DNA of 64,000 bases from Clostridia bacterium (lineage in GTDB: Bacteria; Bacillota; Clostridia; Christensenellales; DTU072). The stretch spans positions 1 to 64,000 of the forward strand of contig JAEDHK010000001.1 of the NCBI GenBank assembly GCA_016297005.1, in the 5' to 3' direction. The position numbers and the translations under genes were made by a program. Below, piece after piece: positions 1 through 9,339 of the stretch; the first letter of the stretch is position 1, and each line of letters starts with the position of its first letter. The notes beneath the pieces are model-generated. The model did no database searches. It saw only the letters and a list, made by a program, of their open reading frames with translations, and had not been told where the DNA came from.

Positions 1-10
1 CGAATTTGAT

Positions 11-45
11 AAAAAAAGGACTTATCCGGGTGTGCGGATAAGCCC
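11..45 (-). terminator. Intrinsic terminator after tRNA-Val
   Basis: An 11-position stem (18-28 with 35-45, one A-C mismatch) around a 6-base loop is followed on the minus strand by seven U (plus-strand A run 11-17). It starts four bases after the encoded CCA of the tRNA, so it should end the tRNA transcript. A T run at 46-50 could make it weakly bidirectional. Confidence 0.8.
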
Positions 46-49
46 TTTT

Positions 50-126
50 TGGTGGAGACTGAGGGGCTCGAACCCGCGACCTCACGCATGTGAAGCGTGC
101 GCTCTAACCAGCTGAGCTAAGCCTCC
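50..126 (-). tRNA. tRNA-Val (anticodon CAC)
   Basis: A full cloverleaf reads on the minus strand: acceptor GGAGGCU pairs with AGUCUCC (one G-U), D stem GCUC/GAGC, anticodon stem CACGC/GCGUG with loop UUCACAU, T loop UUCGAGC, and an encoded CCA at 50-52. The loop places CAC at 34-36, which reads the valine codon GUG. The T stem GCGGG/CCCUC has one C-U mismatch at its second pair, unusual for a bacterial tRNA. Identity is inferred from the anticodon only. Confidence 0.92.
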
Positions 127-270
127 GTACTTTCGGTATTGTAACACAAAGAAAGGCGATTGGCAAGTGTTTTCCGAAAAAACCCTCCGACGGATAACAA
201 ATAAGCGTTCAGGGGCGTTACCATGAAAAAAATCCCCCGAAAAAACGCCTTTTGGGCGGTTTGATTTTTA

Positions 271-299
271 TTGACTTCTAAATACGTATAAATTATAAT
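271..299 (+). promoter_or_regulatory. Promoter of the ispE-glg operon
   Basis: TTGACT (271-276), 17 bp spacer, TATAAT (294-299). The ATG of ispE is at 306, six bases after the -10 box, so transcription should start at or next to the start codon. No Shine-Dalgarno site lies between. One promoter appears to serve all seven genes to the terminator at 11076. Confidence 0.8.
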
Positions 300-305
300 A
301 ATATT

Positions 306-1127
306 ATGCAAAGTGTTTTTGCGCGCGCGAAGGTCAATCTTGCGCTCAACGTTATCGGGCGCGAAGGACCGAAGCACTCGCTGGATGGGCTATACGCTTG
401 TTGCGCCCTCGGCGATACAGTGACGGTTTCCGCACGGAAAGATCAGGAAATCCGGGTTGCGTACGAAGGCCGAAAAAGTCCTTATGACCGAGATACGAGT
501 TATACGATGGCCTGCCTTTTGCAAAAGTCATACAGGACGAACGGCGCGGATATAATGATCTGTAAACGTATTCCCGAAAAGAGGGGATTGGGAGGATCGA
601 GCGCGGACGCGGCGGGCGTTGCCCGAGCGTTCGAGGCCGAATTCGGATTGGGCGGAATAGATCCGCTGACGTTACTTTCGGTCGGCAGCGACGTACCCTT
701 TCAATATGCGGGTGGATGCGCAAGGGTGCGAGGACAGGGCGAAGACGTGAATGCGCTGTCGTTGCCTCGGTTGTATCTTGCGTTGTTACTTCCTCCTAAG
801 GGCGTTTCTACGGCGGAATGCTTTGCTTTATACGATCGCGTAGGAGGCGAATCGGGAGATATAGACGCCCTGGCGGCGACGCTGCGTCAAAAGAAAACGC
901 CGGTTTTTTTTAATGCTCTCGAACGGGCGGCGACCATGTTGGTCCCTGAGATCGGAGAAGGAAGAAAGATGCTGGAAGACGCCGGCTTTGCCTGCGGAAT
1001 GACGGGCAGCGGAAGCGCGTTGTTCGGAGCGGAGTATGACGAAAATACTTTTCGCGAAAAACTAACAAGGATCATTTTACCGAAGGGGTTCACCATAACG
1101 GAAACGATGACGGAGGCTGAACTATGA
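306..1127 (+). CDS. ispE: 4-diphosphocytidyl-2-C-methyl-D-erythritol kinase
   Basis: GHMP-family kinase (273 aa) that phosphorylates CDP-methylerythritol with ATP in the MEP route to isoprenoid precursors, in the cytosol. The N-terminal AKVNLALNVIG strand and the GHMP ATP loop (IPEKRGLGGSSADAAG, about residues 90-105) are clear, and the C-terminal GMTGSGSALFG motif is the third GHMP motif. It is slightly shorter than the usual 280-300 aa. It has no ribosome-binding site: the ATG lies six bases after the -10 box, suggesting a leaderless mRNA. The stop overlaps the glgB start (ATGA at 1124-1127), so glgB is probably translationally coupled. An isoprenoid gene heading a glycogen operon is odd; I see no functional link. 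Confidence 0.93.
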   Translation: MQSVFARAKVNLALNVIGREGPKHSLDGLYACCALGDTVTVSARKDQEIRVAYEGRKSPYDRDTSYTMACLLQKSYRTNGADIMICKRIPEKRGLGGSSADAAGVARAFEAEFGLGGIDPLTLLSVGSDVPFQYAGGCARVRGQGEDVNALSLPRLYLALLLPPKGVSTAECFALYDRVGGESGDIDALAATLRQKKTPVFFNALERAATMLVPEIGEGRKMLEDAGFACGMTGSGSALFGAEYDENTFREKLTRIILPKGFTITETMTEAEL

Positions 1128-3076
1128 AGAACTACGATTATCCGGTTTACCTTTTCAACGAGGGGACAAACTATGAAGCATATCGCTTTTTCATGCCGCA
1201 ATACGTGCAACACGAAGGTAAGAAGTGCTGGCGGTTCCGAGTGTGGGCGCCGCACGCTTTTTCCGTCTCTGTCGTAGGCGACTTTAACGATTGGAACAGA
1301 GAAGCGGACAGAATGGAGCGGGTGACTTCCTCCGGCATATGGGAAGGTTACGTGCGCGGAGCCAAAAAGTATTCTACGTACAAATTCAGCATCGAGGGCG
1401 CCGATCATGCGATCCGGCTCAAAGCGGATCCGTTTGCAACGCATAGCGAGACCATGCCGGCCAACGCCTCGAAGATATACGATATCAACGGTTATATCTG
1501 GCAGGACGACGAATACATGAAAGCCCGCTCGGTCAAGAACACGTATACCTCTCCGATGAACATCTATGAAGTGCATCTCGGTTCTTGGCGGAAGCACGAC
1601 GACGGCAACTATTATTCTTATCTCGACGACGCCAAAGAGCTGGTTTCTTACGTCAAGGAGATGGGATATACCCACGTAGAGTTGTTGCCGATTACCGAGC
1701 ACCCGTTCGACGGGAGCTGGGGATATCAGACAACGGGACTTTTCGCGCCCACTTCCAGATACGGCACGCCGCATGACTTTATGGCCCTCGTCGACGCCTT
1801 TCATAAGGCCGGGATCGGGGTCATTTTGGACTTTGTTGTCAGTCATTTTCCGAAGGACGCTTTCGGACTGTACGAGTTCGACGGTACTTGCCTGTACGAA
1901 TACGACGACGTGTATAAGCAAGAACACAAGAGCTGGGGCACCCGCGTGTACGACTTTAATAAGCCGCAGGTCCGTTCTTTCCTGATCAGCGCCATTGATT
2001 TCTGGCTGACTTATTATCACATCGATGGTATTCGTCTGGACGCCGTAGCGAGCATGCTTTATCTCAATTATGACAGGAGAGAGGGAGAGTGGCAGCCTAA
2101 TGACTTTGGCGGCGAATATAACCTCGAAGCCATCTTCTTCTTGCAGACTATGAACAAGAATATCCTTTCGCGCCATCCCGATACTATTATGATCGCCGAA
2201 GAAAGCACGGCTTTCCCCATGGTAACCATGCCGCCGAAACTGGGCGGGTTGGGCTTTAATTATAAGTGGAACATGGGATGGATGAACGATATTCTCGATT
2301 ACGTTAAGATCGACCCCTATTTCAGGAGCGGCTCGCACAATAAGATAACTTTTTCCATTACGTACGCTTTCAGCGAAAATTACGTTCTGCCTTTTTCTCA
2401 CGACGAAGTGGTGCACGGAAAACTGAGCCTGATCGGACGTATACCTACCGGATACGAAGATAAATTTTCCGGTCTCAAAACTCTTCTTTCTTATCAGATA
2501 GCGCATCCGGGCAAAAAACTCAACTTCATGGGTAACGAGTTTGCGCAGTTTATCGAATGGGATAACAAAAAACAACTTGATTGGCTCCTGTTGGACTATC
2601 CCGCGCACGTATCTTTCCGTGAATTTGTGAAGGATCTGAATCATTTTTATCTGGATAATAAGCCTTTGTACGAGCAGGATAACACATACGATGGTTTTAA
2701 GTGGACGGTCGTTGACGACAATATGCAGAACATCATCGTTTTTAACCGTTACGCCAAAAACGGCGATAGCCTGATCTTCGTCGCAAACTTTTCTATGGCC
2801 GAGCGCGACGGATACGAATTCGGCGTGGATAAGAAGGGTCTATATGAAGTCGTTTTGCATACCGAGAGCGAAAAGTACGGCGGCAAGGTATCGGACGGCA
2901 TCACGTACGAGACTTTCAATAAAGCGAACCACGGCAAAAAGCAGTCGATCAGAGTGGATATAAAAGCGAACTCGGCCATGTTTATCCGCTTGAAAGAAGA
3001 ATACGAAACGGAGGACGATATCGTCCTTACGGACGCCGCAGAAGAAGCACCGAAGACGAACAAGAAAATCAAATAA
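1124..3076 (+). CDS. glgB: 1,4-alpha-glucan branching enzyme
   Basis: Makes alpha-1,6 branches in glycogen by cutting and moving alpha-1,4 chains; 650 aa, cytosolic. An N-terminal CBM48-like domain (RFRVWAPHAFSVSVVGDFNDWN, near residues 35-60, quoted in part) precedes a GH13 barrel. GH13 regions are visible: DFVVSHFP (region I, usually D-W-x-P-x-H-F-P), GIRLDAVASMLY with the nucleophile Asp, IAEEST with the acid Glu, and FSHDEVVHGK (region IV). The C-terminal all-beta domain ends in a Lys/Glu-rich tail of about 25 residues. It overlaps ispE by four bases and is 13 bases before glgC. Length and order fit classical Firmicutes GlgB. Confidence 0.96.
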   Translation: MKNYDYPVYLFNEGTNYEAYRFFMPQYVQHEGKKCWRFRVWAPHAFSVSVVGDFNDWNREADRMERVTSSGIWEGYVRGAKKYSTYKFSIEGADHAIRLKADPFATHSETMPANASKIYDINGYIWQDDEYMKARSVKNTYTSPMNIYEVHLGSWRKHDDGNYYSYLDDAKELVSYVKEMGYTHVELLPITEHPFDGSWGYQTTGLFAPTSRYGTPHDFMALVDAFHKAGIGVILDFVVSHFPKDAFGLYEFDGTCLYEYDDVYKQEHKSWGTRVYDFNKPQVRSFLISAIDFWLTYYHIDGIRLDAVASMLYLNYDRREGEWQPNDFGGEYNLEAIFFLQTMNKNILSRHPDTIMIAEESTAFPMVTMPPKLGGLGFNYKWNMGWMNDILDYVKIDPYFRSGSHNKITFSITYAFSENYVLPFSHDEVVHGKLSLIGRIPTGYEDKFSGLKTLLSYQIAHPGKKLNFMGNEFAQFIEWDNKKQLDWLLLDYPAHVSFREFVKDLNHFYLDNKPLYEQDNTYDGFKWTVVDDNMQNIIVFNRYAKNGDSLIFVANFSMAERDGYEFGVDKKGLYEVVLHTESEKYGGKVSDGITYETFNKANHGKKQSIRVDIKANSAMFIRLKEEYETEDDIVLTDAAEEAPKTNKKIK

Positions 3077-3089
3077 GGAGAAAAAGCAA

Positions 3090-4286
3090 ATGTTGTCCAC
3101 AAAAAAAGAATGTGTTGCCATGCTGCTTGCAGGTGGCCAGGGAACGAGACTGGGTGTGCTCACCAAAGACGTGGCAAAGCCGGCTGTTCCGTTCGGTGGA
3201 AAGTATCGCATTATCGACTTTCCGATTTCCAACACCATCAATTCCGGTATCGATACTATCGGAGTCCTGACGCAGTATCAGCCGTTTGAACTGAACCAGT
3301 ACATCGGTAACGGTCAACCGTGGGACCTCGACCGCTTAAACGGGGGTGCGTTCGTGCTGCCGCCTTATCAACGGGGCAAGTCGGGCGAGTGGTATAAGGG
3401 CACTGCTAACGCCATTTATCAGAATATTAACTTTATCGATCGTTACGATCCCGAATACGTTCTGATCCTTTCCGGAGATCACATCTATAAAATGGACTAT
3501 GCCGAAATGTTGGCCGCGCACAAAAAGAACAAAGCGGACTGTACCATCGCCGTATTGGAAGTCAGCCTGGAAGAGGCCAGTCGCTTCGGTATCATGAATA
3601 CCAATCCGGACGGTAGCGTATATGAGTTCGAAGAAAAGCCCAAACACCCCAAGAGTACGAAAGCCAGCATGGGTATTTACGTCTTTACCTGGAACAAACT
3701 CCGCGATTATCTGATCCGCGATGAGGAGGACAAAAGCTCTTCCAACGACTTCGGCAAGAATATTATCCCCAATATGCTCGCCGACGGACAAAAGCTTTTT
3801 GCGTATGATTTTTCCGGGTACTGGAAGGACGTAGGAACCATCAGTTCTCTTTGGGAAGCCAACATGGATCTGCTCAATCCCGAAAGCGGCTTGGAGATCA
3901 ACGACAGGAATTGGAAGATTTATGCGCGTAACACTGCCCTTCCGCCGCAATATATCGGAGATGAAGCCGTCGTTACCGACAGTATTATCAGCGAGGGCTG
4001 CTCTATCCGCGGCAACGTCAAAAAATCGGTCGTTTATCAGGGAGCCGTCATCAAGAAGGGAGCGGAAGTAGGAGACAGTATCATCATGCCGGGCGCATAC
4101 ATAGGAGAAAACGCGCGGATATCCCACGCCATCGTCGGTTGGAATACCGTTGTCGGCAAGAACTGCGTCATCGGCGCACCGCAAGAAGGTCCGGTGGCCG
4201 GCGAATGGAAGATTGCCGTGGTCGGCCCGGAAATGGAACTCGAAAAGAACAGCGTCGTCCGCGAAGGCGAAATGATAGGAGGCTGA
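3090..4286 (+). CDS. glgC: Glucose-1-phosphate adenylyltransferase, catalytic subunit
   Basis: Makes ADP-glucose from ATP and glucose-1-phosphate, the committed step of glycogen synthesis. 398 aa. The nucleotidyltransferase signature AGGQGTRLGVLT with the catalytic KPAVPFGGKYRIIDF stretch is intact near the N terminus. The sugar-phosphate region SGDHIYKMDY and FEEKPKHPKS are present. The last 110 residues are a left-handed beta-helix of hexapeptide repeats (for example YQGAVIKKGAEVGDSII), as expected. An AAGGAG site sits at 3075-3080, ten bases before the ATG. It is followed after five bases by its paralogue glgD, and in Bacillota the two normally form a mixed tetramer. Confidence 0.97.
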   Translation: MLSTKKECVAMLLAGGQGTRLGVLTKDVAKPAVPFGGKYRIIDFPISNTINSGIDTIGVLTQYQPFELNQYIGNGQPWDLDRLNGGAFVLPPYQRGKSGEWYKGTANAIYQNINFIDRYDPEYVLILSGDHIYKMDYAEMLAAHKKNKADCTIAVLEVSLEEASRFGIMNTNPDGSVYEFEEKPKHPKSTKASMGIYVFTWNKLRDYLIRDEEDKSSSNDFGKNIIPNMLADGQKLFAYDFSGYWKDVGTISSLWEANMDLLNPESGLEINDRNWKIYARNTALPPQYIGDEAVVTDSIISEGCSIRGNVKKSVVYQGAVIKKGAEVGDSIIMPGAYIGENARISHAIVGWNTVVGKNCVIGAPQEGPVAGEWKIAVVGPEMELEKNSVVREGEMIGG

Positions 4287-4291
4287 GAACA

Positions 4292-5404
4292 ATGAATAAC
4301 ATGATGAGCATTTTGTTTGCGTCGGGGAACGAGAGCAAACTGAACGAATTGACTTTGCACCGTACCACCGCTTCTTTGCCTTTCGGCGGAAGATATCGTT
4401 TGATCGACTTTACCCTCAGCAATCTGGTCAACAGCGGAATTACGCAGGTGGGCATCGTTACCAGAAGCAACTATCAGTCCCTTATGGATCATATCCGTCA
4501 GGGCAGAGACTGGGACCTCAACCGTAAAAACGGCGGCATCAGCGTATTTCCGCCGTTCGTCTATAACTCTTCCCGCGAAGTTTATAAGGGCAAGATCGAA
4601 GCTATTTATAGCATTATGAGTTTTTTGCATCACAGTCCGGAGCAGTACGTGGTCATTACCAACTGCGACATCGCCGCCAACATCGATTTCAATAAGATGT
4701 ACGAAAAGCACGTTGAGAGCGGCGCCGTTTTGACGATGTTAAGTCACGACAGCTATCCCACTTCTTCTCGTCGTGCGGTCATCGAAACGGATAAGAAAGG
4801 TCTTGTTACCGATATCTATGAGACGGAGATGGCCGGAGAAGAAAAGAAAGAGATCTCGCTCAACACTTACCTTATTAAAAAGGACATTCTGATTGAATTG
4901 GTACAAAAGGCGTACGCTCGCGGCCAGGTGGATTTTGAAAAAGATATTCTGTTCCATTTGGTGGCGGAAAGAAAAGTATATGCACAAAAGATCGAGTCTT
5001 ATGCCGCTATTATCGACGACGTCAAGACGTATTATAACGAAAGTATGAACTTACTTTCCGACGACGTGCGACATGAATTGTTCAGTAGAGATCATCGTAT
5101 TTATACCAAGGTTAAAGACAGTGTGCCCACCGTATATAAAGCGGGTGCAAACGTTAAGAATTCGCTTCTTGCGGATGGTTGCGTCGTCAGCGGAACGGTA
5201 GAAAATTCCGTTCTCTTCCGTAACGTTCGTATCGAAGAGGGCGCGGTGGTCAAGAATTCCATTATTATGGAAAACGGCGTCGTCGGGAAAGACTCTACCG
5301 TTAAGTATGCCATCACCGATAAGGACGTCGTTATCAGCAATGATCGCGAGATAGCCGGTTTTTCGACCTATCCTATCGTTATCGTTAAAGGCAAAAGAGT
5401 GTAA
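4292..5404 (+). CDS. glgD: GlgD, non-catalytic ADP-glucose pyrophosphorylase subunit
   Basis: Paralogue of GlgC that acts as a regulatory or supporting subunit. 370 aa from the ATG at 4292, chosen because AGGAGG (4277-4282) sits ten bases upstream; longer in-frame reading runs back into glgC. The N terminus aligns with GlgC (FGGRYRLIDFTLSN) but the nucleotide loop is degenerate: where GlgC has GGQGTRL and KPAVP, GlgD has SGNESKL and TTASLP, so the protein should not be a full enzyme alone. A C-terminal hexapeptide beta-helix is kept. Degeneration of these loops is a family hallmark of GlgD, known to raise GlgC activity in Firmicutes. Confidence 0.95.
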   Translation: MNNMMSILFASGNESKLNELTLHRTTASLPFGGRYRLIDFTLSNLVNSGITQVGIVTRSNYQSLMDHIRQGRDWDLNRKNGGISVFPPFVYNSSREVYKGKIEAIYSIMSFLHHSPEQYVVITNCDIAANIDFNKMYEKHVESGAVLTMLSHDSYPTSSRRAVIETDKKGLVTDIYETEMAGEEKKEISLNTYLIKKDILIELVQKAYARGQVDFEKDILFHLVAERKVYAQKIESYAAIIDDVKTYYNESMNLLSDDVRHELFSRDHRIYTKVKDSVPTVYKAGANVKNSLLADGCVVSGTVENSVLFRNVRIEEGAVVKNSIIMENGVVGKDSTVKYAITDKDVVISNDREIAGFSTYPIVIVKGKRV

Positions 5405-5440
5405 GAGACTATCGGATCCACAGACAAAAAGGAGGTAAAC

Positions 5441-6865
5441 ATGAGAGTTTTGTTTGCGACAAGTGAAGCCGGTCCGTTTTTAAGAACGGGTGGATTGGGC
5501 GACGTCAGTCAGGCCCTTCCGTACGCTATGAACAAGGCGGGTCAGGACGTGCGCGTGGTTATGCCCTTGTACGAGGGCGTCGGCGCCGATTTTCGTCAGA
5601 CCATGCAATTTGTGGGGAGCAAGATCATCTTTTTGGGATGGCGTCAGCAGTATGCCGGCTTGTTCCGTTGTATTTATCGCGGCGTAACTTATTATTTCGT
5701 GGACAACGAATATTATTTCAAACGCAGTACGCCATATGGTCACTACGACGATGGAGAACGGTTCGCGTTCTTTTCCAAAGCCGTGCTTGAACTGATTCCT
5801 CTCATGGACTTCGGGCCGGAGGTTATTCATTGCAACGATTGGCAAACCGGTCTTATTCCCGTAATGCTCGACGCGTTTTTCCGCGGAGACAGCATGTACG
5901 GCGGGATCAAGACGGTACTTACCATTCATAATATCGAATTTCAGGGCAATATGGACAGGATTTGTATTCAGGAAGTATACGGGATTCCGTCCGCTTATGA
6001 AAGCATAGTGGAGTACAATAATTGCGCCAATATGTTAAAAGCCGGTATCGAAAGCGCCAACAAGGTAACGACCGTCAGCCAGACTTACGCCAACGAGATT
6101 ATGAGCCCTTATTTTGCGTACGGATTGGAAAATATCCTTTCTCGCAGAGCTTATAAGATCTCCGGTATTGTCAACGGCATCGATACCGACGTTTACGATC
6201 CCAAGACGGATAAGGCGCTTTTTGAGAATTATACCGTACGTTCTCTTAAAAAACGCGCCGCAAACAAGGCCGGATTACAAGAAATGTTGCATTTGCCCGT
6301 AGCTCCGGACAAACCGCTCATCGGTATGGTAACTCGTCTTACCGGACAGAAGGGCCTCGACCTCGTGATGGAAGTGATCGACGATATCCTTTCTATGGAT
6401 ATCCAGCTTGCCATCCTCGGAACGGGCGACTGGAAGTACGAAACCGCTTTACAGGAAGTTGCGCGAAGATACGGCAACAAGTTGGCCGTTATTATCAACT
6501 TTTCTAAGGATATCGCCGGCAAGATCTACGCCGGAAGCGACATGTTCTTAATGCCTAGCAAATTCGAGCCTTGCGGTCTGAGTCAAATGATCGCCATGCG
6601 CTACGGCTCTGTGCCGATCGTGCGCGAAACGGGCGGACTCAAAGATACCGTCATTCCGTTCAATCCCGTCGAAAAGTCGGGCAGGGGATTCACTTTCAAG
6701 ACCTACAATGCTTATGATATGTTAGACGCTATTCATCGAGCCGTGGGCACCTACTATAATAAGGAAGAGTGGACGGCCTGCGTTAAAAACGCAATGACCG
6801 GCGAATACGGTTGGGAACAATCGGCCGCCAAGTATATCGACCTGTATAAAAGCATCGTCGGATAG
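5441..6865 (+). CDS. glgA: Glycogen synthase (ADP-glucose, GT5)
   Basis: Transfers glucose from ADP-glucose to the growing alpha-1,4 chain. 474 aa, the normal GT5 length, GT-B fold. The N-terminal substrate loop reads RTGGLGDV (family K-x-G-G-L, here Arg for Lys at the first place), residues about 16-23. The C-terminal half holds GMVTRLTGQKGLDL and the retaining-GT motif SKFEPCGLSQMIAMRYG with its conserved Glu. The ATG follows a strong AAAGGAGG site at 5428-5435. It sits between glgD (36 bases) and glgP (50 bases) in the operon. Confidence 0.96.
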   Translation: MRVLFATSEAGPFLRTGGLGDVSQALPYAMNKAGQDVRVVMPLYEGVGADFRQTMQFVGSKIIFLGWRQQYAGLFRCIYRGVTYYFVDNEYYFKRSTPYGHYDDGERFAFFSKAVLELIPLMDFGPEVIHCNDWQTGLIPVMLDAFFRGDSMYGGIKTVLTIHNIEFQGNMDRICIQEVYGIPSAYESIVEYNNCANMLKAGIESANKVTTVSQTYANEIMSPYFAYGLENILSRRAYKISGIVNGIDTDVYDPKTDKALFENYTVRSLKKRAANKAGLQEMLHLPVAPDKPLIGMVTRLTGQKGLDLVMEVIDDILSMDIQLAILGTGDWKYETALQEVARRYGNKLAVIINFSKDIAGKIYAGSDMFLMPSKFEPCGLSQMIAMRYGSVPIVRETGGLKDTVIPFNPVEKSGRGFTFKTYNAYDMLDAIHRAVGTYYNKEEWTACVKNAMTGEYGWEQSAAKYIDLYKSIVG

Positions 6866-6915
6866 CGACGAAAAAAATAATTAAACATAAGAAATATAAA
6901 AAGGTAAAGGTAATT

Positions 6916-9339
6916 ATGGAATTAACGAAGCAAGAGTTCAGAAGTCTCATCGAAGATCAGCTGTCGAAGACGTTCGGCGTGAAGTACGACGAGGCAAGTG
7001 AACAAATGATGTATCGGGCCGTATGCCTGGTCGTCAAGGGTTTGACAACGAAAAAGCGTACCGCGTTTAAAAAACAGGTCCGCGTGCAAGGCAAGAAACA
7101 GGTCTACTATATGTCCATGGAGTTTTTGCTTGGTCGGTCGCTCCGGAATCATCTGTATAACTGCGGATGGTTGCAACAGGCGACCGAAGCGGTCAAGGAA
7201 ATGGGCTTTGATATCAACGACCTGATGGCCATAGAGCCGGACGCCGGCTTGGGTAACGGCGGTCTCGGCCGTCTTGCCGCCGCCTATATGGACAGCCTGA
7301 CGTCTCGCGGATACGCCGCGGGTGGATTCAGTATCCGCTATGATTACGGTATTTTCCGTCAGCGCATCGTGGACGGTTGGCAAATGGAGATGCCGGACGA
7401 ATGGCTCAAAGAGGGCGACGTTTGGTTTAATCCCCGCCCGGACGACACCTTTGAAGTAAAGTTCGGCGGACATGTGGAAGAAGACTGGTCTTCCGGCAAT
7501 TTAAAGTGCCGTCAGGTCGGCGCGACGACCATTTTGGCCGTGCCGTACGATATGAATATCACCGGCTATGACAGCGACGCTGTTAACACTCTCCGTTTGT
7601 GGAGCGCCCGCGCCCCGCAGGACTTTGATATGCAGATGTTCTCGCGCGGCGAGTATATCAAAGCTATCGAAGCCAAAGCCATGGCCGAGTCTATCAGTAA
7701 AGTCTTATATCCCGCCGACAACCATTACGAAGGTAAGTCTCTCAGACTTCGTCAGCAATACTTCTTCGTCAGCGCGAGCATTCAGAGCATTCTGAAAAAG
7801 CATCTTAAACACAATCCTTCGCTCGATAACCTCGGCGAGAAGGTTGCAATACACATTAACGACACGCACCCGACGCTGTGCATTCCGGAACTCATGCGTA
7901 TCTTGTTGGACGAGTATGGGTATTCTTGGGACGGCGCGTGGAAGATCATCACGGAAGTTATTTCTTACACCAATCATACCGTTATGAGCGAAGCATTGGA
8001 AGTCTGGCCGCAAGATCTGTTTAAATCCTTGTTGCCCCGTATCTTCCAGATCGTCAATGAGATCAATCAGCGTTTTTGTGCGGAACTGTGGAAAGTGTAT
8101 CCCGATTGTTGGGATAAGATAGCCCAGAACGCCATTATGAGCGACGGTATTATTCGTATGGCAAACCTCGCTCTGGCCGCTTCGCATACCGTTAACGGCG
8201 TTTCGCAATTGCATAGCAACATCCTTATTAACGATATCTTTGCCGACTACTACAAGGTGGCGCCGGAAAAGTTTACCAACGTGACCAACGGTATAACGCA
8301 CCGCAGATGGGTGGGCGAAGCCAACCCCGATCTTGCCCTGCTGTTGCACGATCTTATCGGCGATTCCTGGCTGAAAGAGCCTGAACGCCTGGAGGATCTT
8401 CTGAAATATCAGAATAATCATACTGTTATCGACAGACTGTTCGAGATTAAGAAAAAGAATAAGATCCGTCTTGCCGGTTACATCGAACAGGCCAACGGCG
8501 TCAAGGTCGATCCGGATAGTATTTTCGACGTTCAGGTCAAAAGATTGCACGAATACAAGCGTCAACTTCTTAACGCCCTTCATATCCTCGACCTGTATAA
8601 CAGATTGAAGGCAGATCCCAACCTCGATATCGTGCCGCACACTTACATCTTCGGCGCGAAGGCGGCCAGCAGTTATTATATGGCGAAACAGATCATCCGT
8701 CTGATCTGCACCATCGGCGAGGTGGTCAACAACGATCCCGACGTCAATAAAAAGTTAAAGGTCGTCTTTTTGGAGAACTACCGCGTTTCTCTTGCCGAGA
8801 TCATCATGCCCGCGAGCGAAATTTCCGAACAGATTTCCATCGCCGGTAAAGAAGCCAGCGGTACGGGCAACATGAAGTTTATGATCAACGGCGCCGTTAC
8901 CCTCGGTACGATGGACGGAGCTAACGTGGAGATACACGAAAGGGTGGGAGACGAAAACATCTTCATTTTCGGCTTGCTGACCGAAGAAGTCAATCGTCTG
9001 CTGAAAGAAGGCTACAATCCGACGTCTTATTATGCGACTGATCGCAGGATCAAATCCATCATCGATCGCATGCGCGAGAGTATCGGCGGCGTTAATTTCA
9101 GCGAGATCGCGGACGCGCTTACTATTGGCAGAAACGGTGTTGCAGATCCATATCTCTGTCTTGCCGATTTCTCGTCCTATTGCGACGCGCAGGCTCGCGT
9201 CAATGCGGCTTATCTTGACAAGTATCGCTTCGGGCGTATGAGTTTAGTCAATATTGCAAAGGCCGGATTCTTCGCCGCGGACAGAAGCGTCGAGGAATAC
9301 GCAACCCGCATCTGGAATCTTACCAAAGTCGATGGCTGA
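6916..9339 (+). CDS. glgP: Glycogen/maltodextrin phosphorylase (GT35)
   Basis: Releases glucose-1-phosphate from alpha-glucan ends; 807 aa, PLP-dependent, cytosolic. The PLP lysine lies in GTGNMKFMING inside a conserved block near residue 650. Other family blocks are seen: EPDAGLGNGGLGRLAAAYMD, NDTHPTLCIPELMR and RLHEYKRQLLN. The ATG follows a weak AAGGTAAAGG leader. The 3' end overlaps the next GH13 gene by eight bases, so the degradation enzymes should be made together. Synthesis and breakdown genes share one operon, which implies flux control at enzyme level rather than by transcription. Confidence 0.97.
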   Translation: MELTKQEFRSLIEDQLSKTFGVKYDEASEQMMYRAVCLVVKGLTTKKRTAFKKQVRVQGKKQVYYMSMEFLLGRSLRNHLYNCGWLQQATEAVKEMGFDINDLMAIEPDAGLGNGGLGRLAAAYMDSLTSRGYAAGGFSIRYDYGIFRQRIVDGWQMEMPDEWLKEGDVWFNPRPDDTFEVKFGGHVEEDWSSGNLKCRQVGATTILAVPYDMNITGYDSDAVNTLRLWSARAPQDFDMQMFSRGEYIKAIEAKAMAESISKVLYPADNHYEGKSLRLRQQYFFVSASIQSILKKHLKHNPSLDNLGEKVAIHINDTHPTLCIPELMRILLDEYGYSWDGAWKIITEVISYTNHTVMSEALEVWPQDLFKSLLPRIFQIVNEINQRFCAELWKVYPDCWDKIAQNAIMSDGIIRMANLALAASHTVNGVSQLHSNILINDIFADYYKVAPEKFTNVTNGITHRRWVGEANPDLALLLHDLIGDSWLKEPERLEDLLKYQNNHTVIDRLFEIKKKNKIRLAGYIEQANGVKVDPDSIFDVQVKRLHEYKRQLLNALHILDLYNRLKADPNLDIVPHTYIFGAKAASSYYMAKQIIRLICTIGEVVNNDPDVNKKLKVVFLENYRVSLAEIIMPASEISEQISIAGKEASGTGNMKFMINGAVTLGTMDGANVEIHERVGDENIFIFGLLTEEVNRLLKEGYNPTSYYATDRRIKSIIDRMRESIGGVNFSEIADALTIGRNGVADPYLCLADFSSYCDAQARVNAAYLDKYRFGRMSLVNIAKAGFFAADRSVEEYATRIWNLTKVDG

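Noticed and set aside
887..2644. 585-codon open frame on the minus strand
   Set aside because: It is the mirror of glgB and the end of ispE, has no ribosome site and its translation is basic/valine-rich noise. glgB has all family motifs.
7705..8640. 311-codon open frame opposite glgP
   Set aside because: Shadow of a strongly conserved phosphorylase; no start signals or recognisable domain.
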